A stretch of 64,000 nt of DNA from assembly GCA_037367355.1 (NCBI GenBank), contig CM074697.1:1984001-2048000 (forward strand), in the 5' to 3' direction. The notes below the pieces were generated by a model. The model saw nothing but the letters and a program-made list of their open reading frames with translations. It did no database searches and was not told where the DNA came from. This document shows positions 53,954 to 64,000 of the stretch, one piece after another. Both the position numbers and the translations under genes were made by a program. How positions within the stretch are numbered: position 1 is the first letter of the stretch; every line of letters starts with the position of its first letter. The DNA comes from Neoscytalidium dimidiatum. Its lineage: Eukaryota; Ascomycota; Dothideomycetes; Botryosphaeriales; Botryosphaeriaceae.

Positions 53954-54198
53954 TCGGTGGTTCATTCAACGCCATGGATATTAGCATCGGTTGTTCACGG
54001 TTTCTTTAGCCTGCTTTCGGAAAAAGTACGGTTCATGGGGAGTTCCACGGTTATCGAAAAATGATACCAATGAAAACGAGCGTCTGACTACTTGGTCACG
54101 ACTCACATCTCTCTCACATTCCCACTGTTGCGCGGATTGACCTGAACGCGACCTCATCCCTTTTTTTCTCTCTCCCTCTCCCCCTCCCATCAGCCAAT

Positions 54199-57100
54199 CT
54201 ACTCAATTTCCTCAATGACGAACTTCCTCCCTCCCCCTTGCCTACCATCAACCCCTGGACCAATATTAACATTCAACCCCCTCACCTCCGCCAACCCCAG
54301 ATCATCCGTGACAAGCGCATTCTGGCCCACCAGCGACCCATCGCCCCTCACGCCCAACGCCTTCTTCACGCGCCACGTCTCCAGCGCCTCCAACACCTCC
54401 GCCGCATGCCCCTTGACGATCGCATCTTCATCCTGGTCCCTCGCCCACGCCACCACCCTCTCCACCTCCTCCCACTTCTCCGGCAGCAGCCCCGCCCCCT
54501 CGGGCACCTGCCCCTCGTCCTCCAACACCGCGTCCATCGCCCTCACCAACCCCCACAAAACCATCACCCCGGCCCTCCTCACGACCGCCCTGCTCTCGCC
54601 CCCTTCCACCACCAACGCCCCAACCGCAACGTCCACCCCGGCCGCCACCGTAGCCCCCTCCACGCACCCCAGCGTCCCTGGCGCCTCCACCACCCGCGCC
54701 AGCACCCCCAGCGCCAGCGCCCGCAGCCGCGCGTCCTCCTCGACGCCCGTGTCGCGCCACCCGTCCACCACGGCCGCGAGCAGCGCGGCGTCGCGCCTGT
54801 CTTGCTCGCTTCCCTCCTCCTCGTCAGCGAGGAGCAGCGCCGGGTCCGGCGGCGCCTCCCCGCCCCACGCGCGCTCCGCGTCGCGCTGCCTGCGCTGCGC
54901 GAGCCGCGCTTCGCGGGCGCGCAGGCGGGCGTCGGCGGTGCGGGCGCCGCGGCGGGAGGAGAGCGTCGTGCAGGCGGCGGCGATGGACTGGATGGCGGTG
55001 CGGTAGGCGGCGGGTGCGTTGTTGTTGTTGTTGCTGCCGCCGTTCCGGAGGGCGGTCGCGGCGGCGTCCTGGACGACGCGGCCGAGGACCTCGCCGATGC
55101 GGAGGCGCGTTTCGAGGCCGGTGGCGCCGAGGGAGGATTGGTCGGCGTCGAGGAAGGCGGGGACGAGGAGGTGCGGGACGACGAGCTGCGGGTCGAGGTG
55201 GGCGAGGGTGGTGAGGGCCGAGAGGGCCGAGAGGTGGACGTATTCGTCTGGGTCGGGGAGGGCGGTGCGGAGGAGGTGGAGGGTTAGTTGGGGAAGGTCG
55301 ACGGCTGGGGAGCGGGATGCGGCGAGACGGTCGATGGTGTTGAGCGCGGCGGCGCGGATGGGGGCGTGGGGGGAGGTGAGGTCGGTGAGGGCGGTTGTGA
55401 GGGTCTGTTTGTCGGAGTCGGGATTGGTTGGAGTGGTGGTTTGAGGTTTGGAGTTGCTGGTCGGTGGGGGGATGTTGAGGAGGGTGGAGATCAGGGTTGT
55501 GAGATTCGATGCGGTTATGGAGATGGATGGGGCAAGGTCGCTGCCCGGGTCCGGTTTGCGCAGATGCTCGAGGGTGGGGAGGATTGAAGAGAGTGTGAGA
55601 GACGTTCTAGTGGTTGGTCGGAAGTTACTGTCGGATATTAGGGTGTTCAAGAGGCTGAGCGCGACTGGGAGCACTTCGTTCGAGTCGACTTCGGCCGGAG
55701 CTGAGGTATCTTGAGGCACTTTGCTTTGCTTTTGCTGTTGCTGGACGATATTGCCGAGACCGGCATAGGTTGCTTTGCGAAGATCCTCTGCACGCTTCTT
55801 CTTCGCTTTCTCGGACTCGTTCCATTCATCCAGCAGCTGCTTGACCAGCTCGATCATATTGTCGGGATCAGTGGCCAACCTGTCCTTGAACTTCTCCAGC
55901 ATGGCCATAACGAGCTTAGCGATGATCAGTGATTGCAACGGATCTTCCTCTGAAGAGGCCTCCAACTTGGGTGTACCGCTGGCGGCCACGGCATGGGGAA
56001 CCAGCCAGCGCCTGCTTAACCGAACAAAGAGGTCTCCAATATCTTGATCCTCGACACCTTGAGATAGCAAGATATCCTGATACGTCGCGATCCTTTGCTC
56101 AACATTGCCCATCTTTTCAATGACGTTGAAGCCATCGTCAAATGCCATCTTTTCTCTATAACGGATCTCCACGCCACCTTCGCCACCAGGTGCGAACGTC
56201 CAGGCAGGCGGTCCATCCCAGAGAAGGTTGACTGCCAACACCTCAAGTTGCTCGGCCCCAGCTCCGAGGCGGAAGAAAGTCTCGAGCAGCTTCCAGGGCG
56301 AGTCGTTCCAAAAGCGGTCCACAGGGTGAGATTTGGCGTACTCGAGCAGTGACCAAAGCGGCAACATCAACGGGCCGACCAAGCGCTTCGTCAGGCCGGG
56401 ACTTGGGTGCGATGTCAAGAGTGTCACAAGGCGAGTCAATGCGAGTTTCAGGTCCTTTTCGGGAACGAAAGTCTGAGACGAGTGTTCTGTATCCTCTTTT
56501 TTGACATTCTCACCCCCGGAGGGACCGATATTGGTGAGTATATGCTCCGCGAACAGTCGCCATCCGACTGTTCCCGGAGCACCAGTAGCCCTTTTCCCAA
56601 GAATGCCGCTGCCAATTATCAGTGCTGCCGCTTTACTCAGCTCTGGTCCCTCGGCCCCATCTAGCATCGAAAGCAGTTGCGGGCAAAGGGCTGTGAAGTA
56701 AGGCTCAGCTTCCATAGAGCTGGGGACGGATGACAGGAGCCTCGATGCTTGGTTTAGAGCCTCGAGCGGCAAGGGAATGCCTTTGGATCTGTCTTGTGAT
56801 TGCTGTGCCTGTGGATATGAGGAAGCGATGAACTCAATGGTGTGCCGCACACCGCCATGGCGGAGGGGTATGAGCGAGAGCTGCTTGGACAGATGTGATT
56901 TCAACCATGAGGGAGTTGCCGGCTGCATGAGATATGTGAGAAGAGGCAGCGCTGACGATACCGGTGTCCTGGTACAGATCAGCATACGTGCTGGCGTAAC
57001 CTCTGATCACGGACGCTTCGTTGAGCTTACTTCTTGATCAGTTCTGCAAATACCTCGACGTAGCATGTGTGAACATTGTCATTCAAACCGGGGCAGAATG

Positions 57101-57657
57101 CAAGCTCTCCAACACCGGCAATGACGTCGGCTAAAATGCGCTCTCTGATCAATGGTGCGAGTCCTGCACCTGGGTCCTCATAAATTTTGTTCAAGCCTTT
57201 AATAATCTCACCCAACAGGTCGATGTCTCTGGAGCCGCTTTGCGTTGAATCTTTCAGGTCTGGGATCATAGGCCGAGGGCGATGTTTCGCCGCAACGCCG
57301 GATGACAATGATGGCAGGATGCCGCGGACAGCAATCAGATCCAAAAGGCCATATAACGTTTTTCTAGAGTCTTCATCGTACTCTCCTTCGGCGTGGCTTT
57401 GGAAGCCCAGATTCTGGTGGACTATGTCTGCCTCATGTACGCGGAGCAAGTGATCCAGAGATACTACTATTACATGCCTATTTGGATCGGAAGTAGAGGG
57501 GATGTCGATCGTGTTGCTTAGGCGAACTACAACGTCGTCGTTCCCTATGTCTCCTCAGCAAACACCTTCCGGAGCTGGGCGGACAGTATTTACCGCGCTC
57601 CCAGGCAGGAGCAAGGAATTGCCGGGCCGCATCGAGCTCCTCTCTCAAGGTCGACAT
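54199..57657 (-). CDS. RTP1/TANGO6-like HEAT-repeat protein
   Basis: Rtp1 in yeast is needed for nuclear import of RNA polymerase II; TANGO6 is the animal relative. Exons 57657-57594, 57544-57031 and 56968-54199 join in frame to 1115 residues. The start reads MSTLREELDAARQFLAPAWE, followed after intron 1 by NTIDIPSTSDPN and SLDHLLRVHEADIVHQNLGF. The body is helical ARM/HEAT-like. The C-terminal third has the RTP1 pattern: VALSLLNTLISDSNF, LTSPHAPIRAAALNTIDRLA, LPDPDEYVHLSALSALTTLA and ETRLRIGEVLGRVV. It ends FVIEEIE. An Arg/Ala-rich stretch near residue 800 is GC-extreme. It converges with the SmF locus, 245 bases apart. Confidence 0.75.
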
Positions 57658-60500
57658 GATTCCTTGAGAAGCAACGGGTGATTTGAGCGAGGATGTGGCG
57701 ACAGACGGCGGGATTCGAAGTTCTTCTTTGGCGCGCTGCTTAGGTACGCGTGGTGACGTCACGTGTTTCCGCTACAGAACACGCTAGTCCCGAAACGCGT
57801 CTCCCCCAACCCAACCGCCCTCATCTACGCGCCTCGACCGGCCTTCTTCTCTCCTTCAACATCCTCCCTGCCAGCGATTGCGCGGACTAGCTCACTCTCG
57901 GACCGATCCTCGGCTGTTATCCGACTTGCAACCCCAGAAATTTGCCCTCCGCTGCCGTCAATGACGCCGTCGAACGCGGAATAACTACGCGACTATCGTT
58001 TCTCGTCTTCCACCAGATCTCTCGCTCGTTTGAGCACCACAAAACTTACGCAGCGCCCTCCCCCCACAGCGCCGTCTCCCATCTCCCAGCCGTAAGGTAG
58101 GGATGTTTAACAACGCCTCATGTGCATTTGTACTTGCGGTTCCATCTCCTCACTCGAGCCTCTTGGCACGGTCTCATGGTGCAGGTAGATGCGCGCTTGC
58201 GGTGCTGCAATGGCAACATTGTACCTTCGCCGGGGAATGCCATGCAGGAGGATGGGATTCGGAACTTAACCCTAAACTTTCTACGGCTCTTTAAAAGCAT
58301 CACGGGCCCCACAGTTGCCGACCGCGTGACTAGCCTCCGAAAGGGAAGCCCGATGCACCGCATGCCTTGCGGCGTGCTGGTCGACGGCCGAAGTCGAGGA
58401 AGCGAAAGCGTGGATCGTGGTCTAAGGGAAGTCTCATGCGTCGTTTTGGTAAGATCCCCGGAGGGGACGCGCGTCGATTCTTCTGTCTGGACAGCAGACT
58501 CTGGTCATCATGGACGGCTGTTTCAGCAACAAGAGCCTGGGAAGATTTGCGCAGGAGAGACCAGGTGGAAATTGTCGGACACCTCCACGAGGATCGTCTT
58601 TGGGACCTTCGCATGCCATTGGACTTTCGGACGTTCGCTATGCGGTCCTGGGCGCCTGCAACATCGAATATCGGCTGCTGACCTCGGAAAGTTTGCTGGA
58701 CTCTTCATCAGCAACTTCAGTGGTGTCCATCGTCACCTTGCGTCTGGGAATTCTCGGCTCTATCCCGGATGGTATGCCTGATTGAGTACGGCTTTTGTGG
58801 CTACGGCCGTGTCTACATACGGAATGTCCAATTGCGCTCCTCCATGTCGTTGACATAACTTTCGTCTGCAAGATAGACTCGCCTTGACCAGGTTTTGCCC
58901 TGTAGCGGGGTCTTCAGGCTTTCGTCAGAGGGACTGCGTTGTTCTATTCACCGGACATGACAAGCTGAGATGCTCCTGTTCGGGTCCCCAGAAGGATTTT
59001 GTCTCGAATTCCGGGCGTCCGGTAGCGACGGGTGTTGAGAAAGGTACTCTCAAAGAGGTTCACCACAGCAGCCGGATACGATACGCTCAAGGGCTCCAGT
59101 GCATCGTTGGCTTAACTAAGATTGCCACCAGTGGTGAAGATGTCCCGAGCAGCTTCCCTACTCCGCAGAGCAACGGCACTTCGTGTTAAATCAGCGAACC
59201 TAGTCTCCACCCTCGCTCCTTCCAGAGGGATCATGACCGATCCAGCTCAGTTGCAGGCCTTTGCCGGCACCACGCCAACGGCATTGTCACCATTGGTGTT
59301 CGTCCGACCAGCCGTGTTAGCCGTCAACCCTTACGTTCAGCGTAGGGGCCATTTGATGGGCGCCGATACATCTGTACCGACTGCTTCTAGTTGGTCAAGA
59401 TATCCGTTCCTGAAATGTCTTGGAAACGGACGCGGTTTTTGACGATGTGCTTTGTCCGCGGATTCATGCCCTCGGATTCCAAGTCCGAGAGGAAACAAAG
59501 ACGGTCTCTGGGAGTACTGCAACCACACGCGGAGAGGTCAAGCCTTTTTCTTGACAATCATGTCGGGGCTTGGAAGAACGAGATTCAACGATAGTCCTAG
59601 CGATTCTACGGAAGCGGACGAGACGGCTCGCGGGTCACGGTGGCAAATAAGGGCATATGCAGGAACGACGATCGTCAGCTGCGGGGTTGGGGCGGGAGCT
59701 CCCGAGCTCCCGCGTCAGCTCGTGCGGATGTTCTCTTTAACCTCATCCCCTCATCACTTTCGGGCTAACTCAACAAAGACACTGATTTCTGAACAGCAGC
59801 ACCACAAACGATAAGCGCGTGAGGAGTGCTTAGCCGACCGCTGACGCTGACGCCACAGGAGCGTGGGTGGATGCAGAGGATGTCTAACGGCAAGGGGCGG
59901 GATCACCGGGCGTTAGAGGCGGGACCTCTCTAGAGTGAGGATCAAAGTCAAGGCTTGTCTGCTCTCTGCGCTCGCCTGGTCTCTTGTCCGATGCTCTGCT
60001 GCATCTGTCGCGTTCTGCATACCTTCGGTTGTTAGGCGTAGCGGTTGTGCGAGGATAGCATTTCCAACGACGAGCTTGTCTGCTGATCTCGCTCGGGACT
60101 TGGTCGTTTGCGTTGCGGCTGCTTTGCTTGTCGATGCAGTGGGTCTGAGCAAGAGGGGGGCATCTTGGCGGGGCAGGGTGTTCAATTTTCTGGGGGTGCA
60201 TTGGGGTGGTAAGACTGGGAGGAGGGTGAGGAGCCCTGGTCGTCTCCCGGATAGGTTCACAGCTCTGAAGGGAGGCGGCCCCGCTTTTTTCTTTATAAGT
60301 CTCCCCTTTCCCCTGCTCAATCGTTGATAAGGACTGACTGCAATAGGTGCATCAGAAGTGACGAAAGCCTGGCTAGGCACCCTGAAATTGAAGTATGGCT
60401 TGAAATATGATGCAGCTCGGTGACTGTATAACACATGAGAGCAAAAAGAATCTGACGACCTATGATGACAACACAAAAGGCAAATTTCAAAGGCAGCCGG
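57658..60500. other. Long region without a recognised gene
   Basis: The left end is the RTP1-like promoter. Frames at 58122-58781 (plus, 219 codons), 58330-58614 (minus) and 59122-59442 (plus, 106 codons) overlap one another, lack domain motifs and show no coherent codon bias. Fragmented coding-like stretches near 59200-59600 may be a gene relic I cannot name. Confidence 0.45.
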
Positions 60501-63500
60501 CTCTCCTCTCCCCTTTTCTATCGGGCCGAAGGATCCTTTGGTTGTCGATGTGAGTTTGAGAAGCTAGTCTGAGGTCTCGTCATCGATGGAATAGAAAGAT
60601 GGGCAAACATGCTGCTATATAGTCGGAAAACATCGGTGTACTACCGAAATCCTGACTGCAAGGAGACTACAAGCCGTCCAATAATGAGCACCGGAATATT
60701 CAAACATGCAACGACCTGTTCTTGACGAATGAGACCCCCCGTTCCCTAGCTTTGCTCTTTTTGTACAGTGACCTACCCTTTGGCGTACGCATCCTGGCTC
60801 TTAGGCATCGACATATTACTCTTGTAAGCAGCCCGACGAAACAAAGAGAAGAAAAAAAAGGGGGTCCGCATCGTTCCGCCGATAATCGCCGTGCACAAGA
60901 CATCAACAAGGGCTAGAAGATATAACAGCGACGTGCTTTTGGCAGGCATACGCTTTCGACGTCGGGTCACTGGCGGTGACGCCACGAGCTGGCTCTCGGG
61001 CGCCAGATCGATCTGGTTGCGACCTTGGCGTTTATTCAGGTCGGCAGCGGCCGTCATTGGCGAAGAGCAAGGGGGACGGAGATATGAAGAGTGAGACATG
61101 GATGCTTGCTTGTCCTGTATTCCACAGCAGGAGTAAGTGTCTTAGAGAGTTGCTGGCCCGCTCGAGCAAGCAGACCATCAGGATCCCGGAACGCATTATC
61201 GAAAGTGAGTGTATACCCACGCCAGAGGGTACATACTACGACCACTTCGAGACCTTGCTGCTCAGTCCTTCCAAGCATGTGCTTTCGATAAATCCTCATT
61301 TCGCTGCGAGGAAAGACAATTTGGGTAAAAAATTGATAACCAATATCGCTCCATTCACGTGGGAAAGTATGCGGAACCCCCCTCCCAGAAGAGGAAAGAT
61401 GGTGAGACACAGCACCCGACCTCAGCTCACATCACATCGCAGCAGACAAATAAAAACCGGCCAGGGCCGCCTCATCGGCAAAAGGATTTGGGCAACCCAG
61501 ACCCTGGCCGCGTTCGTTCGTTCCGTCCGTTCGCTAAGGCCCTGAGCGAACGAACCCGCGAGCGAACGAACCCGCGAGCGAACGGGCGAGCGTGCGCGCA
61601 CGTACAGACACGTACGCGGTACAAGTGGGAAGGTACGTGTGTATGTACCATGCGTGCGCGCGCAAGGCTCCCCCCATGTCGCATCGTGCCGTCTTACGAT
61701 GCCCTCCCCCCTCCCCAGCGGCTACGTACCATCAGGCAGGACCGCACCCCTTCTCGTATCAAAGGACATTGGTGCCCGCAAGCGAAGTGTCCGCGCGCGC
61801 CCGTCCAGCTGCCCAGAGCAAACTAAAGCCTAAGTGTTGTAGCCTTTCGCGAACACGGAAAGGTTTATTCTGTGCAAACTGGCTTGGCTATTTTTTTTTT
61901 TACCCTTTGGCGATGGTGCCTGAGGTCTCACATTTGCGCAATCATTCTTGCACGTGGCGTTCGTTACTCGCATGGGTGCACAAGGAGGCTGGAGAAGTTT
62001 GAGTGATCGATCCCTCCACCGGTGGCCGGTTGCGTTGGCCATCGGTTGGAGAGATGAGGGGGGAGGAGGGAATGGGTTCTTCGGGACGGCTACCTTATCT
62101 TCTCTGCATTCTCGCTTTCCCTTCGCTCGGTCCGATGAGAGCAAGCTTCATTAAAATGTAGCCTGTTTGCCAGTCTCGGTGTAGGGCGCGGGGAAGAGGA
62201 AGACGGGGTGGGAGAGAGCTGAATGAGAAGGTTGATTGATTATTGGGCGGGTGGTACGGTGGAAGGTACCGGCAGGCTAAGGTTGCGCCATAGGATCATA
62301 AGGGAGGCCCGTCCGCTCGAAAGCCGGAGAAGGTAGGCTACGGAGATTCTCTCTCTGTTCCCTTCGCCGGAACACATGCGGAGCTGGGAAGGATTCACTT
62401 GGGATGAAGGAGCTGACGAAATGACGGGCGCCCGGGGCGGAGGCGGCGGCGGCGGCGGCGGCGGCGACGTCCCGTCCACTGCTTGTTGACATGCATTTCC
62501 GGTTCCGGCAAGGACTGCGACTCGGGATGGCCCTGCTCCGGGGTTTACCGCTGGCTGCCACAAGAAATCAGGGACGAGAGAGTCTTTGTGTTGCAGACCA
62601 CCGCAAGCTGAGGTCGGGTGATGGGATGTCAACCGCACGACGTTCGTTTACCTGAAAATGATGCCTCAGGTTTGATGTGACACGCGTGTCGTCTTTGCCA
62701 CTGATCGACGGAGCAGCAACCGGGGCGGACTACCACGCGAGGCCAAGGAAAGCGGCGCGCGGAGGTTAGCAACAGGATGTAGTAAACAAACCTTGACAAA
62801 TCAGACCTACGCGACGCTATCCGGTTAGCAACAGACACCAATGCCAACGATCCGCGGGCCTAGACTTGTCGCGACAAAAGGGACCGAAAGGAAGGACCCT
62901 TCCGCCTTTCCGAAGGCCTGTGATCCTTGGTTCACATTTCGTGGAGACCCGCGCGCCAGACAGATCGAAAGAGAGACCGTCACCCACCGGGCGCTGTCGA
63001 GAAATCCACGTCGGGCACCAAGCGTGGTAGCTTTTTGTCTTTCCTTCCAACGTGACCCTATGACACCACACCCTCACGTCCGCCTGTTTTTCTCCATCTG
63101 ACACAAACCCGTTCGCGCGCGCGTCCCAAAATCGCCGTACCGGCGCCAAAACACGGTGGACTGGTTTGCCTGCCGCAGCCAAACGTTTTCCCCCACTACC
63201 GGTGTTCTGCTGCGCTCACTCACCTCTTCCCCGATAGTGTCAGCATAAGCTGGCTTGTGACGGGCGAGGCGGGTGCATCAGCCCTGCGCAACGACCGTCG
63301 ACATCATCGCAGACCCACACCCGCATTGCGCCGCGAAACCTTATTTTACGAAGCGAGCAGAAAAATAAATGGGCGAGAAGACGTAAGTCAGGCGCGCAAC
63401 GTTCTGCCATGCCCACCGGTCCTGCCAGCGGCGCCAAATCTTGCTGAAACGTCAGCGCCGGCCCCGCGGGGGGGGGACCTGTCGAAGAGAGAGGAAGGGA

Positions 63501-64000
63501 AAAAAGTGCGCCTCACTTCGGAGACCCGGTCAGCCTTGCGCATGCGCGCGTGTGAGATGAAGCGAGAGAAGCCGAGAAAGAGCTGAGAGTGAGGGAGACA
63601 GATGCGCCAGCCGCGCGCCATCGGGAGCGCCGCTTCCTTTGCTTCCACGGGAAGAAGGCCCGCCGATGGTCGTCGATCGCCGCGGCGGCAGCTCTAAACT
63701 GTGTTCACGGATTTGTCGACAACGGGCACGCTGAGACTGGGGCTGCTGTGATTCCGGGATGTTCCTTTCTCGGAGACCACGGCGAATGACGCAGGAGGAG
63801 CTGGAGCTCGCCGTTTGTTAGACTGGGAACCGCGGTCTGGCGTCAAAGGGCAGAAGAAAGGGGAAGAGGGTGGACATTTGTTGTCATCTTCGACCCTCTC
63901 TCACCCTCTTACTTGCTTGCCCCGGAAGCGCGTGTAAGCGTGAGGCGCGCCGTCAGATGAAACGCGAGGCGCTAATGCACGGCGTCTCTACGATGGAAAG
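60501..64000. other. GC-rich region to the right edge, no gene recognised
   Basis: All frames are short and mutually overlapping. Simple-sequence features are an imperfect hairpin at 61511-61583, a (GGC)n tract near 62440-62465 and a T run near 61890-61901. The 3' end could be the promoter side of a gene beyond the edge. Confidence 0.45.
61511..61583. repeat. Imperfect inverted repeat with a 16-bp direct repeat in one arm
   Basis: The left arm (cgttcgttcgttccgtccg then ttcgct) is partly complementary to the right arm, which itself contains two and a half copies of gcgagcgaacgaaccc. A transcript could fold into a long GC-rich hairpin. No gene is attached. Confidence 0.6.

Noticed and set aside
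53492..53965. 157-codon minus-strand frame over the SmF tail
   Set aside because: Antisense of a well-biased plus-strand frame; no motifs.
54215..55287. Long plus-strand frames (263 and 349 codons)
   Set aside because: Antisense shadows of the GC-extreme 3' part of the RTP1-like gene; His/Arg/Pro or Ser/Pro monotony.
59935..60327. 130-codon plus-strand frame with a possible signal peptide
   Set aside because: Hydrophobic start but no conserved motif, no good start context and overlapping antisense frames of equal length.

Overview
The window is nuclear DNA from a filamentous ascomycete (Pezizomycotina). The evidence is short GT-AG introns with CTAAC-like branch points, a cutinase/fatty-acid Zn2Cys6 regulator of the CTF1/Far type, a HET-domain relic, a fungal AtuA-type protein, and conserved eukaryotic genes (PGK, SEM1, RAD51, NUP120/160, SmF, IML2, RTP1/TANGO6). 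Gene-rich segments are GC-rich. They alternate with more AT-rich stretches holding broken genes (about 2.8-4.0, 23.4-25.5 and 34.2-35.1 kb). I cannot place the genus.

Layout. 0-0.64 kb: 5' end of an unidentified gene running off the left edge (minus). 2.8-4.05 kb: HET-domain pseudogene. 4.2-5.4 kb: GH16 glucanase-like protein with a Q/P/Y-rich N-terminus. 5.9-8.7 kb: two anonymous disordered, basic proteins, one RGG-rich and one Asn/Gln-rich. 9.9-11.6 kb: acyl-CoA dehydrogenase. 15.6-19.0 kb: CTF1/FarB-like regulator. 20.9-23.0 kb: secreted FAD-linked (BBE-like) oxidoreductase with a suspicious splice junction. 23.4-25.5 kb: degenerate relic. 27.3-28.6 kb: phosphoglycerate kinase. 29.1-29.7 kb: SEM1, head to head with IML2 at 30.4-33.2 kb. 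34.2-35.1 kb: carboxylesterase relic. 35.4-38.3 kb: large Ser/Pro-rich protein. 39.1-43.0 kb: nucleoporin NUP120/160. 43.5-44.7 kb: RAD51. 45.7-47.8 kb: AtuA-family protein. 48.2-50.1 kb: novel secreted repeat protein. 52.2-52.4 kb: small Cys-rich ORF. 53.1-53.95 kb: SmF followed immediately by a second frame. 54.2-57.7 kb: RTP1/TANGO6-like HEAT-repeat protein. From 57.7 kb to the right edge I recognise no gene.

Functional links are loose. The acyl-CoA dehydrogenase and the CTF1/Far-type regulator 4 kb downstream could both belong to fatty-acid catabolism. The other core genes are housekeeping (glycolysis, proteasome, nuclear pore, recombination, splicing, Pol II import) and do not form a pathway.

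The best candidates for undescribed biology are two. (1) The secreted protein at 48.2-50.1 kb has two identical C-x3-C-x6-C-x4-C modules, each ending just before a phase-0 intron, separated by an exact hexapeptide array with a 30-residue higher-order period and followed by a Kex2-type site. (2) The SmF locus has a stop codon that overlaps the next ATG (TGATG); an exactly in-frame 38-nt mini-intron could instead fuse SmF to a basic Pro-rich tail.
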